6,471 nucleotides of DNA, from assembly GCA_015494335.1 (NCBI GenBank), contig WGBK01000003.1:1-6471 (forward strand), read 5' to 3'. Below, one piece after another: positions 1-5,517 of the stretch (position 1 is its first letter; each line of letters opens with the position of its first letter). Below the pieces are notes generated by a model. That model was not told the DNA's origin, ran no database searches, and saw only the letters and a program-made list of their open reading frames with translations. This DNA comes from Gammaproteobacteria bacterium. Lineage in GTDB: Bacteria; Pseudomonadota; Gammaproteobacteria; GCA-001735895. The position numbers were made by a program, and so were the translations under genes.

Positions 1-63
1 ATCCACAACCACTCGGCCTACGCCCTGATCGAGTTCGACAAGGACGCCGAAAACGGCGGTTGA
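1..63 (+). CDS. 3' end of an unidentified plus-strand gene (partial)
   Basis: Frame 1 is open from the first base and ends with TGA at 61–63, giving 20 residues that begin IHNHSAYALIEF and end in an acidic, glycine-containing tail (DKDAENGG). The start lies outside the window. I do not recognise the family from so short a piece. That it is coding is an inference: the frame is open, it uses GC-ending codons like its neighbours, and a strong hairpin follows about 30 nt after the stop. It is convergent with the membrane protein gene that ends at 80, with only 16 nt between the two stops. In Pseudomonas the gene following this operon is purC, but this C-terminus and its strand give no support for purC here. 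Confidence 0.5.
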   Translation: MHNHSAYALIEFDKDAENGG

Positions 64-79
64 ATTCCGGCAGGACCGG

Positions 80-742
80 TTAGCGCATCATTTCCGAAGC
101 CGCCTTCCGGGCGGCTTCGTTCTGTGCGCGCACCAGCAGGCCGCTCTGGCCCAGTATCACCCGGTAGTGGGCGCCATCGGCCATGGGCATGAACACGCTC
201 TGACCGAACAGCGTGTCGACGAAGCGCAACTGTTCGCGCAACAGCCGCTGCAATCGCCATACATCGAGCCCGCGCAGCGGCGGCGACAGGTCGTGAACAC
301 TCGGCGGAATACGGCGGGCGCGTTCGATATCGGCATAGCGGCTGCTCAGCCGGTCCAGGCGATAGAAGGCATCCAGACCCAGCAGATTGGCCCAGGGCTT
401 CCACTTCAGCACTCGCGCATCCAGCTGCCACTGGTCACCTTCAAGCACATAGTAGATATCCTCTTCCTCGCCCGGCAACGACAGGGAAAGCTGGTAGCGA
501 CGCGGCGCCAGCTTGCGCAGGTAGACATCGGCCACGGGCTGTTCATAGGTCAGGCGTCGATAGGTCTGCAGGTTGGAGAACACCAGCAGCAACAGGAAAA
601 AGGCGAGCAGCAGCAGGACGGCCTGCAATCCCCACAGCCCCCCGGCCAGCAGGCGCTTGCGCCGCAACAGCACAAACGAACGCCACAGTGTCAGCGCCAT
701 CAGCAGGGCCAGCATCAGGCTGGCGATCAGCAAACCATCCAT
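80..742 (-). CDS. Conserved inner-membrane protein of unknown function, two TM segments and a periplasmic domain
   Basis: A 220-aa protein. The ATG at 742 is chosen over the in-frame upstream ATG at 835 because GAGGGA (751–756) lies 8 nt before it and the longer form would overlap the preceding gene. Residues 4–20 and 33–56 are strongly hydrophobic. The loop between them carries RRKR (27–30), so by the positive-inside rule both ends face the periplasm and residues 60–220 form a soluble domain there. Striking stretches are QWQLDARVLKW (104–114), LLGLDAFYRLDRLSSRY (120–136) and FMPMADGAHYRV (184–195). From memory, similar proteins occur in many gammaproteobacteria and are sometimes labelled 'cation/multidrug efflux pump'. 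Nothing here resembles an RND or other pump: two helices and 220 residues are far too few. It follows the MBL hydrolase gene by 17 nt and is probably the last gene of the dapA operon. Function is unknown; an envelope role is inferred from context. Confidence 0.85.
   Translation of the reverse strand: MDGLLIASLMLALLMALTLWRSFVLLRRKRLLAGGLWGLQAVLLLLAFFLLLLVFSNLQTYRRLTYEQPVADVYLRKLAPRRYQLSLSLPGEEEDIYYVLEGDQWQLDARVLKWKPWANLLGLDAFYRLDRLSSRYADIERARRIPPSVHDLSPPLRGLDVWRLQRLLREQLRFVDTLFGQSVFMPMADGAHYRVILGQSGLLVRAQNEAARKAASEMMR
95..119 (+). terminator. Strong hairpin, candidate terminator between convergent genes
   Basis: A perfect 10-bp stem pairs 95–104 (CGAAGCCGCC) with 110–119 (GGCGGCTTCG) around the 5-nt loop TTCCG. 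It starts 31 nt after the TGA of the plus-strand gene and lies inside the last codons of the minus-strand membrane protein gene. The plus-strand sequence after it (TTCTGTG) is only weakly T-rich, so it is not a textbook intrinsic terminator. It could end plus-strand transcription or protect mRNA 3' ends. The repeat also encodes an alanine-rich stretch of the minus-strand protein. Confidence 0.4.
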
Positions 743-750
743 AGCCTGTA

Positions 751-756
751 TCCCTC
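751..756 (-). promoter_or_regulatory. Ribosome binding site deciding the start at 742
   Basis: On the minus strand this reads GAGGGA, with 8 nt before the ATG at 742–740. It lies between the stop of the MBL hydrolase gene (762–760) and the membrane protein start. It supports the short start over the upstream ATG at 835, which lies inside the preceding gene. Confidence 0.6.
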
Positions 757-759
757 GTA

Positions 760-1518
760 TCAGGTTCCGATCCAGCCGAAGCCCTGCTGCTGGCAGGCGA
801 TATGAGTACGACAGGCAGCGCTGCCATCCTGCCATTCCGCCAGCAGATCAGCCACCAGCTGCGGATGGTTGTTCTTTTCCGAAAGGTGGCCGGCCACCAG
901 GCAGCGCAGGCGCTGGCGATCGATGCGGTCGAGCAGTTGCAGGGACTGCTGGTTGGACAGGTGCCCGTGACGACCGGCGATGCGCTGCTTGAGACGAGGC
1001 GGATAGGGGCCGCCCTGCAGCATCTCATCGTCGTAGTTGAACTCGAGCAGCAGCATGTCCAGCTCGGCATAGACCTCGACCATGTGGTCGCTGACATGAC
1101 CGCTGTCGGTCAATATCCCGAGACGACGGTCATTCACCGGATTGCGAAACAGGAACTGCACCGGTTCGGCGGCATCATGGGGTACGGTAACGGCCCGCAC
1201 CCGCAAACCGACCAGTTCGAACTCGTCCTCACCACGAATGGCTTCGAAACGCTCCAGCTCAAGACGCCGTGCGGTGCCAACGGTTGTCAGTACCGGCAGG
1301 CCCAGTTTGTCGGCCACCCGCGCCACGCCCGTGCCGTGATCGGAATGTTCGTGGGTGACCAGGACCGCGCGGATCTCGCCGGGATCGACGCCGAGATACG
1401 CCATCCGCTTGCCGAACTGGGCAAAGGAGAACCCGCAATCGATCAGCAGGCAGCCACCGGGACCACGCACCAGGGTCGCATTGCCCTTGCTGCCACTGCC
1501 CAGGGAAGCCAGCTGCAT
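760..1518 (-). CDS. YycJ-like metallo-beta-lactamase-fold hydrolase
   Basis: A 252-aa cytoplasmic protein with no signal peptide. The ATG at 1518 gives the N-terminus MQLASLGSGSKGNATLV, which matches the S-x-(A/G)-S-G-S-x-G-N start of YycJ/WalJ-type MBL proteins. The longer frame to 1626 runs into bamC and is rejected. The metal site signature THEHSDHG gives His56, His58, Asp60 and His61. Further likely ligands or active-site residues are His114 (VPHD), Asp138 and His141 (LTDSGH), His186 (GRHGHLSN) and His211 (AGHLSEKNN). The family is predicted to hydrolyse phosphodiester bonds, probably in nucleic acid, but the substrate in gammaproteobacteria is not established. An MBL gene directly after bamC is a conserved arrangement, as in Pseudomonas. 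It starts 10 nt after the bamC stop with only a weak ribosome site, so coupled translation is likely. Family assignment is firm; substrate is unknown. Confidence 0.9.
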   Translation of the reverse strand: MQLASLGSGSKGNATLVRGPGGCLLIDCGFSFAQFGKRMAYLGVDPGEIRAVLVTHEHSDHGTGVARVADKLGLPVLTTVGTARRLELERFEAIRGEDEFELVGLRVRAVTVPHDAAEPVQFLFRNPVNDRRLGILTDSGHVSDHMVEVYAELDMLLLEFNYDDEMLQGGPYPPRLKQRIAGRHGHLSNQQSLQLLDRIDRQRLRCLVAGHLSEKNNHPQLVADLLAEWQDGSAACRTHIACQQQGFGWIGT

Positions 1519-1528
1519 TCGCTTCGCG

Positions 1529-2596
1529 TTACTTGAGTTGCTGGTAGAGGAATTGCAGCACCGCCACGGCCGGATCGGAGCTGTCCACCGTATCGTTGGT
1601 GCGCCGCACGACGATGCGCGTGGCATTGGCGCTGGGGCTGCCGCGAACGCCGATGATCAGGGGCTGAGGTACCTTCTGGTCGAGCAGTGCCGACAAGGCA
1701 TCGGCATCCAGCGTCAAGCGGCCGCTGTTCTCGCCCTTGTCCAGCGAACGGATCGGGATCGCCAGGCGATCCAGCGCGTGAACCAGCCGGTTCCAGCTCT
1801 GCTCGAAGCCCTGCTGCACCAGCAGGTAGGGGCTGGCATCTTCCTCGTCCCGCGCCATCCTGGCCAGAGGCTGGAACAGCCCCAGTTTCTTCAGTTCGTC
1901 CGAGCGGCGGGGATCCTGCAGCCCGAAGAAGATCATCATGCGCGAGAGCATCTCGCGTTCCTTGTCGGGGTCCGGCGGCATCAGCTGCCAGCCCTGAGTA
2001 CCGTCACTGTTGTGCGGGTTGGTCTCGTCGACAATCAGTTCCTGGCCGCGGTGAGCCACCTTGATCCGGGTACGATCCCCGTCGCCACGTTCGACCCGGG
2101 TCAGATACTGGTCCCGATACTCGGCGGCGCGCAGGCTGGCCAGCAGGGACGAGAAGAAGGAATCGGAACCGGTCTTCATCGACAACCACTCGGTTTCCAT
2201 GATGCCGACCGCCGGTTCGTCCCGGAGCAGACGGAAGCCCTGGTCGGCCCAGAATTCGCGCAGCAGCGGCCAGACCTTTTCGGCCGGGGCATCCACTTCC
2301 AGCCAGTTGACGCCGCATTCACCGGCGATACGCATGTCGTCGAACTTCGGCAGGGTACGCGGTTCCTCGATGTTGAGGTTGCCGGTCTCGACGAAACGCC
2401 CCTTGTTCTCCGCCTTGCCGATGTTGCTGCCGGGCACATCGAGGTTGCGTTCCAGATCGCGGTTGATCAGGTCCGGCGGCGTTTCCAGGGTCGGCGTGAC
2501 AACGGTCTCGCGATAGTTGATGCCTGTATCGGTGCTGGCACAACCGGAAACAAACAGCGCGAATGCAAGCAGCGGAAGAAGAAGGGAGGGACGCAT
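1529..2596 (-). CDS. bamC: BamC, outer-membrane assembly lipoprotein
   Basis: A 355-aa protein, close to the 344 aa of E. coli BamC (NlpB/DapX). Residues 1–18 form a hydrophobic signal peptide ending in the lipobox VSGC, with Cys19 as the acylated residue. The next residue is Ala, not Asp, which predicts sorting to the outer membrane. Residues 20–90 are a long polar segment containing TLETPPDL (36–43). This matches the extended N-terminal region by which BamC binds BamD. Two helix-grip domains follow, at roughly 95–195 and 240–353, separated by an acidic and charged linker. BamC is an accessory subunit of the BAM complex, which inserts beta-barrel proteins. The ATG at 2596 overlaps the dapA stop by 1 nt (TGATG). 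A TTG one codon upstream is also possible but gives no better signal peptide. The position directly after dapA is the classical one (hence dapX). Confidence 0.95.
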   Translation of the reverse strand: MRPSLLLPLLAFALFVSGCASTDTGINYRETVVTPTLETPPDLINRDLERNLDVPGSNIGKAENKGRFVETGNLNIEEPRTLPKFDDMRIAGECGVNWLEVDAPAEKVWPLLREFWADQGFRLLRDEPAVGIMETEWLSMKTGSDSFFSSLLASLRAAEYRDQYLTRVERGDGDRTRIKVAHRGQELIVDETNPHNSDGTQGWQLMPPDPDKEREMLSRMMIFFGLQDPRRSDELKKLGLFQPLARMARDEEDASPYLLVQQGFEQSWNRLVHALDRLAIPIRSLDKGENSGRLTLDADALSALLDQKVPQPLIIGVRGSPSANATRIVVRRTNDTVDSSDPAVAVLQFLYQQLK

Positions 2597-3471
2597 CAAA
2601 GAATACCTGCTGCCGTCATGGCCTGACGGACGGTTGAGTGAAAGGTTTCGGACAGGGGCGTCATCGGCAGGCGCATGCGCTCACCGCACAGCCCCATCTG
2701 GCTGACGGCCCATTTGACCGGTATCGGATTCGATTCGACAAACAGCGCCGAGTGCAGTTCCTGCAGGCTCTGATCCATGGCCAGGGCTTCGTCGGCCTTG
2801 CCGGCGAGAGCGGCCTCTTCCATCTGCGCCATGGCCTTCGGCGCCACATTGGCGGTCACGGAAATCGAGCCATGCCCGCCCTGCAGAATGAACTCGCGGG
2901 TGGTGGCGTCATCGCCGGAAAGCAGCAGGAAGTCATCGTCGACCCGCTGCTGGATCTGGCGCAGACGCTCGAGGTCGCCGGTGGCTTCCTTTATGCCGAT
3001 GATGCGGTCCAGCTTCGACAGGCGCTGTACCGTTTCCGGCAGCATGTCGCAGGCGGTGCGCCCCGGCACGTTGTAGAGAATCTGCGGAATATCCACAGCC
3101 TCGGCGATGGCCTTGTGATGCTGATACAGGCCTTCCTGGGTCGGCTTGTTGTAGTAGGGGGTGACCAGCAGGGCGGCATCGGCACCGGCCTGCTGTGCGC
3201 AACGGGTCAGGTGGATGGCCTCCCGGGTGGAATTGGCGCCGGTGCCGGCGATCATCGGGATACGGCCGCCGATCATCTCCCGCGCGCGGGCGAGGAAGGC
3301 GCAGTGCTCGTCAAAATCCAGCGTCGCTGATTCACCGGTGGTGCCGGCGATGACCAGTCCGTGACTGCCCTGATCGACATGGAAATCGACCAGCTTCTGC
3401 AGGGCCTCGTAGTCGATGTCGCCGTTGTCGAGCATCGGCGTCACCAGCGCGACCAATGAGCCTCTGAACAT
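2596..3471 (-). CDS. dapA: DapA, 4-hydroxy-tetrahydrodipicolinate synthase
   Basis: A 291-aa cytoplasmic enzyme; E. coli DapA is 292 aa. It condenses pyruvate with L-aspartate-4-semialdehyde, the first committed step to diaminopimelate and lysine, and so supplies peptidoglycan precursors. The start MFRGSLVALVTPM matches the family and uses the ATG at 3471, with GGGGTG 6 nt upstream. An alternative GTG at 3480 would add three residues and sits on that ribosome site. Catalytic residues match E. coli numbering exactly: Thr44 and Thr45 (AGTTGES), Tyr107 (PYYNKP), Tyr133 (LYNVPGRT), Arg138, and the Schiff-base Lys161 (GIKEATG). It is the first gene of the four-gene minus-strand operon and is divergent from bcp. 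No truncation or missing active-site residue is seen. Confidence 0.98.
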   Translation of the reverse strand: MFRGSLVALVTPMLDNGDIDYEALQKLVDFHVDQGSHGLVIAGTTGESATLDFDEHCAFLARAREMIGGRIPMIAGTGANSTREAIHLTRCAQQAGADAALLVTPYYNKPTQEGLYQHHKAIAEAVDIPQILYNVPGRTACDMLPETVQRLSKLDRIIGIKEATGDLERLRQIQQRVDDDFLLLSGDDATTREFILQGGHGSISVTANVAPKAMAQMEEAALAGKADEALAMDQSLQELHSALFVESNPIPVKWAVSQMGLCGERMRLPMTPLSETFHSTVRQAMTAAGIL

Positions 3472-3477
3472 GTCATG

Positions 3478-3483
3478 CACCCC
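3478..3483 (-). promoter_or_regulatory. dapA ribosome binding site
   Basis: On the minus strand this reads GGGGTG, 6 nt before the ATG at 3471–3469. It overlaps the alternative GTG start at 3480, so it argues for the ATG. This agrees with the family N-terminus. Confidence 0.55.
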
Positions 3484-3514
3484 GTATCAGTGAGTAAATC
3501 GAGCGAATCGCGTA

Positions 3515-3523
3515 TGGTATAAA
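3515..3523 (+). promoter_or_regulatory. Extended −10 promoter element for bcp
   Basis: The sequence TGGTATAAA is an extended −10 (TGn followed by TATAAA, five of six to TATAAT). Transcription would start near 3530, leaving a leader of about 40 nt before the bcp ATG. The hexamer 17 bp upstream (TAAATC, 3495–3500) is a poor −35, which fits an extended −10 promoter. This is inferred from sequence alone. Confidence 0.45.
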
Positions 3524-3553
3524 GACTGCACTGTATGCACAAGAAAAACCCCC

Positions 3554-3560
3554 GGAGGAA
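3554..3560 (+). promoter_or_regulatory. bcp ribosome binding site
   Basis: GGAGGAA is a near-perfect Shine–Dalgarno sequence, 8 nt before the ATG at 3569. It is the strongest ribosome site in the window and suggests efficient bcp translation. Confidence 0.75.
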
Positions 3561-3568
3561 ACCACGAT

Positions 3569-4036
3569 ATGAGCGCCCCCAAGATTGGTGAAAAAGTACC
3601 CGATTTCTGCCTCCCGGCCACCGGCGACAAGACACTCTGCCTGAAGGATTTTGCCGGCCGCAATCTGGTGCTGTACTTCTACCCGAAGGACAGCACGCCC
3701 GGCTGCACACAGGAAGGTCAGGACTTCCGCGACCACTACGCGGAGTTCCGGGCCCTGAATACCGACATCCTCGGCGTCTCCCGCGACAGCCTCAAGCGCC
3801 ACGAGAACTTCAAGGCCAAGTACGAATTCCCCTTCGACCTGCTCTCCGACGAGGACGAAACCCTGTGCCGCGCCTTCGATGTGATCAAGAAGAAGAAACT
3901 CTACGGCAAGGAATTCATGGGCATTGAGCGCAGCACTTTCCTCATCGACGGTGAAGGCATCCTGCGCCGCGAATGGCGCAAGGTGAAGGTACCCGGCCAT
4001 GTCGAGGAAGTGCTCGAGGCGGTGAAAGCCCTGTAG
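3569..4036 (+). CDS. bcp: Bcp/PrxQ-type thiol peroxidase
   Basis: A 155-aa cytoplasmic peroxiredoxin of usual Bcp length. It reduces hydrogen and alkyl hydroperoxides, normally with thioredoxin. The N-terminus GEKVPDFCLPATGD and the active-site loop YPKDSTPGCTQEG place the peroxidatic cysteine at Cys46, with Thr43 and Pro44 of the catalytic TPxxC-type motif. Arg121 (ERSTFLID) is the conserved active-site arginine. The usual PrxQ resolving cysteine five residues after the peroxidatic one is absent: position 51 is Gln. Other cysteines are Cys14, Cys24 and Cys100; Cys100 seems to correspond to the third, non-essential cysteine of E. coli Bcp. The protein may therefore work as a 1-Cys enzyme or use another thiol. 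It is divergent from dapA; gcvR, which sits between them in E. coli and Pseudomonas, is missing. It is convergent with the PerM-like gene. Confidence 0.96.
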   Translation: MSAPKIGEKVPDFCLPATGDKTLCLKDFAGRNLVLYFYPKDSTPGCTQEGQDFRDHYAEFRALNTDILGVSRDSLKRHENFKAKYEFPFDLLSDEDETLCRAFDVIKKKKLYGKEFMGIERSTFLIDGEGILRREWRKVKVPGHVEEVLEAVKAL

Positions 4037-4042
4037 CAACAA

Positions 4043-4058
4043 GGGCCGGCAGCGGCCC
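4043..4058. terminator. Hairpin between convergent bcp and perM-like genes
   Basis: A perfect 6-bp GC stem, GGGCCG (4043–4048) with CGGCCC (4053–4058), closes the tetraloop GCAG. It lies in the 38 nt between the bcp stop (4036) and the perM-like stop (4075). On the minus strand it is followed by TTGTTGC, a partial T-run, so it fits termination of the LysR–perM operon better than of bcp. On the plus strand A residues follow instead. Confidence 0.45.
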
Positions 4059-4074
4059 CGGAAAAAGATCTGGC

Positions 4075-5169
4075 CTACTCCGCTTCCGACTTTGCCGGCG
4101 GCGGCTGCTTCGGCAGCTGCCGCTGTTGCGAGGGCCAGACATTGATCACCGACTGGATCAGCGTGGCCAGCGGGATCGCGAAGAACACGCCCCACACGCC
4201 CCACAGACTGCCGAAGAACACCACCGCGATGATGATCGCCACCGGATGCAGGTTGACCACCTCGGAAAACAGCAACGGCACCAGCAGGTTGCCATCGAGG
4301 AACTGGACGATCGCGTAGATCATCATCACCCAGCCGAAGGTCTCGCTCCAGCCGAACTGGAAGAAGGCAATCAGCATCACCGGGATCGTCACCACCGTGG
4401 CACCGACATAGGGAATGATCACCGACAGGCCCACCAGCAGGCTCAGCAGCATCGCGTAGTTCAGTCCCATCACCGCAAAGCCGATGTAGGTCGCCACCCA
4501 CACCACGGCAATCTCCATGAACTTGCCGCGCACATAGCTGGCGATCTTGATGTTGAGCTCGCGCCAGACATCCTGCACCAGTTCACGATCCTCGGGCAGG
4601 AAGCGGCTTAACCAGTAGAGGATCAGGTGCTTGTCCTTGAGGAAGAAGAACACAAGCAGTGGCATCACGATCAGGTAGACGAAGAAGGTGATGACATTCA
4701 CCACCGACGACAGTGACAGGGTGACGATCGTCTGCCCCAGCTGCGACAGCTCGCCGCGCACCATGCCCAGCACCTCCTGGATCTGCTGCTCCGACACATA
4801 GTCGGGGTAGCGTTGCGGTAACTGCAGCAACAGTTGCTGACCCTTCGCCAGCATCCGCGGCAGTTCGCGGAACAGCTCGGTCAGCTGCGAGGTCAACAGC
4901 GGCAACAGCACCAGGAACAACAGCAGGATGGCGGCAATGAACAGCGCCGTCATCAGGCTCGCGGCAATCGCACGACTGATGCCGATGCGTTCCAGCTTCT
5001 GCACCCAGCCCTCGAACAGGTAGGCGATGACCACGCTGACCAGGATCGGCGCCAGGTGCTTGCTGAAGAAGAAGATCAGCGCGCCTCCGCCGATCAGGAT
5101 CAGCGCCAGGATCACGGTCTGCGGGTTGGCGAAATTGCGCTCGTACCAGCGCCTGAGAACATCGATCAT
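4075..5169 (-). CDS. perM: PerM/AI-2E-family membrane transport protein
   Basis: A 364-aa polytopic inner-membrane protein; E. coli PerM is about 353 aa. Hydrophobic segments are seen near 18–52 (a pair), 66–92, 154–177, 219–270 (probably two or three helices), 277–298 and 305–340. This is the usual AI-2E exporter (formerly UPF0118) pattern with a soluble amphipathic stretch between the third and fourth segments (about 95–150). Family motifs visible are IIPYVG (251–256), FLDGNLLVPLLF (290–301), and the C-terminal LHPVAIIIAVVFFGSLWG, followed by FAIPLAT. The tail after 345 is polar and proline-rich. Members have been linked to autoinducer-2 export or Na+/H+ antiport, but substrates of most are unknown; AI-2 transport should not be assumed here. 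Its ATG overlaps the stop of the 115-aa gene by 4 nt (ATGA), implying coupled translation. Proximity to bcp matches other gammaproteobacteria and supports the perM name. Confidence 0.92.
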   Translation of the reverse strand: MIDVLRRWYERNFANPQTVILALILIGGGALIFFFSKHLAPILVSVVIAYLFEGWVQKLERIGISRAIAASLMTALFIAAILLLFLVLLPLLTSQLTELFRELPRMLAKGQQLLLQLPQRYPDYVSEQQIQEVLGMVRGELSQLGQTIVTLSLSSVVNVITFFVYLIVMPLLVFFFLKDKHLILYWLSRFLPEDRELVQDVWRELNIKIASYVRGKFMEIAVVWVATYIGFAVMGLNYAMLLSLLVGLSVIIPYVGATVVTIPVMLIAFFQFGWSETFGWVMMIYAIVQFLDGNLLVPLLFSEVVNLHPVAIIIAVVFFGSLWGVWGVFFAIPLATLIQSVINVWPSQQRQLPKQPPPAKSEAE

Positions 5170-5513
5170 GGGTCGAGCCGCTTGCGGTAATGGGAATCGA
5201 ACAGGGCCTCGAGATCGTCGATGACCTCATCGGCGGGGCGACCCTGCATCGTATGTTGTGCCATCAGCGCCGATACATCGTTGAGCAGGGCCTCGGTATT
5301 GAGCATGGGATAACCCGCGCGCAATCGGCGGATCGCCGCAATAAGGCTTTCGCCGGCCGGGCGCGGCGCCGGATTCGGCTCGGCCATCGGCTCTTCCGCA
5401 TCGTCGGCACCCCCGCGCGAGGCGAGATAGTCCGCAAAGTCGACCAGACTGGCGCGTTCGCGCTCGCCGAGACGCTCGTAGAGGCGCAGCAATCGTTGTT
5501 TCGGGGTGGTCAT
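5166..5513 (-). CDS. Uncharacterised 115-aa protein between LysR and PerM genes
   Basis: A soluble, charged protein with no signal peptide or TM segment. Three parts are visible. Residues 1–33 form a helical leucine-rich segment (KQRLLRLYERLGERERASLVDFADYLASR). Residues 34–54 form an acidic, Ala/Pro-rich linker of low complexity. Residues 55–115 form a second probably helical part with NDVSALMAQHTMQGRPADE and a C-terminal basic tail. The N-terminal part has the look of short DUF2281-like or antitoxin-like segments (a leucine/DFxxYL pattern), but this is resemblance only. From memory similar proteins occur beside LysR-type genes in beta- and gammaproteobacteria, some mislabelled as regulators. 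It starts 4 nt after the LysR stop and ends overlapping the perM-like ATG. No good ribosome site is seen, so it is probably translated by coupling. Function unknown. Confidence 0.82.
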   Translation of the reverse strand: MTTPKQRLLRLYERLGERERASLVDFADYLASRGGADDAEEPMAEPNPAPRPAGESLIAAIRRLRAGYPMLNTEALLNDVSALMAQHTMQGRPADEVIDDLEALFDSHYRKRLDP

Positions 5514-5517
5514 GGAT

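Larger units (their letters stand above)
3472..3568. promoter_or_regulatory. Divergent dapA/bcp intergenic region
   Basis: These 97 bp separate two diverging genes and must hold the start signals for both. The middle (about 3491–3545) is more AT-rich than the flanking genes. The string GTATAAAG near 3517–3524 reads CTTTATAC on the other strand, so −10 elements for both directions could overlap there. The word GTGCAT occurs twice on the minus strand (3540–3535 and 3480–3475). I could not identify a known operator or riboswitch, and the region is too short for a lysine riboswitch. Confidence 0.6.

Noticed and set aside
80..742. Annotating the membrane protein as a cation/multidrug efflux pump
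   Set aside because: With 220 residues and two TM segments it lacks everything expected of RND, MATE, MFS or SMR pumps.
167..805. Plus-strand Gln-rich open frame opposite the membrane protein gene
   Set aside because: The glutamine runs come from reading the complement of leucine codons (CTG read as CAG) in the membrane helices, so it is a shadow.
743..835. Longer N-terminus for the two-TM membrane protein starting at 835
   Set aside because: It would overlap the end of the MBL gene by more than 70 nt, adds a non-hydrophobic basic segment, and is less well supported than the ATG at 742 with its GAGGGA site.
1519..1626. Longer N-terminus for the MBL hydrolase starting at 1626
   Set aside because: It extends into bamC in another frame and adds a Cys/Ser/Arg-rich segment typical of out-of-frame reading; the family starts at MQLASLGSGSKGN.
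1355..2626. Long plus-strand open frame (423 codons) opposite the MBL and bamC genes
   Set aside because: Both minus-strand genes are clearly identified by family motifs. The plus frame gives a low-complexity Gln/His/Arg/Gly-rich product with no recognisable domain and no good ribosome site, as expected for a GC-rich antisense shadow.
3473..4501. Long minus-strand open frame (342 codons) running across bcp and into the perM-like gene
   Set aside because: It is antisense to a well-supported bcp and out of frame with the perM-like gene. Its product shows no family motif, and it crosses the divergent promoter region.
4075..5169. Calling the PerM-like protein an autoinducer-2 exporter linked to quorum sensing
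   Set aside because: Family membership does not establish the substrate; no luxS or lsr-type gene is present in the window.
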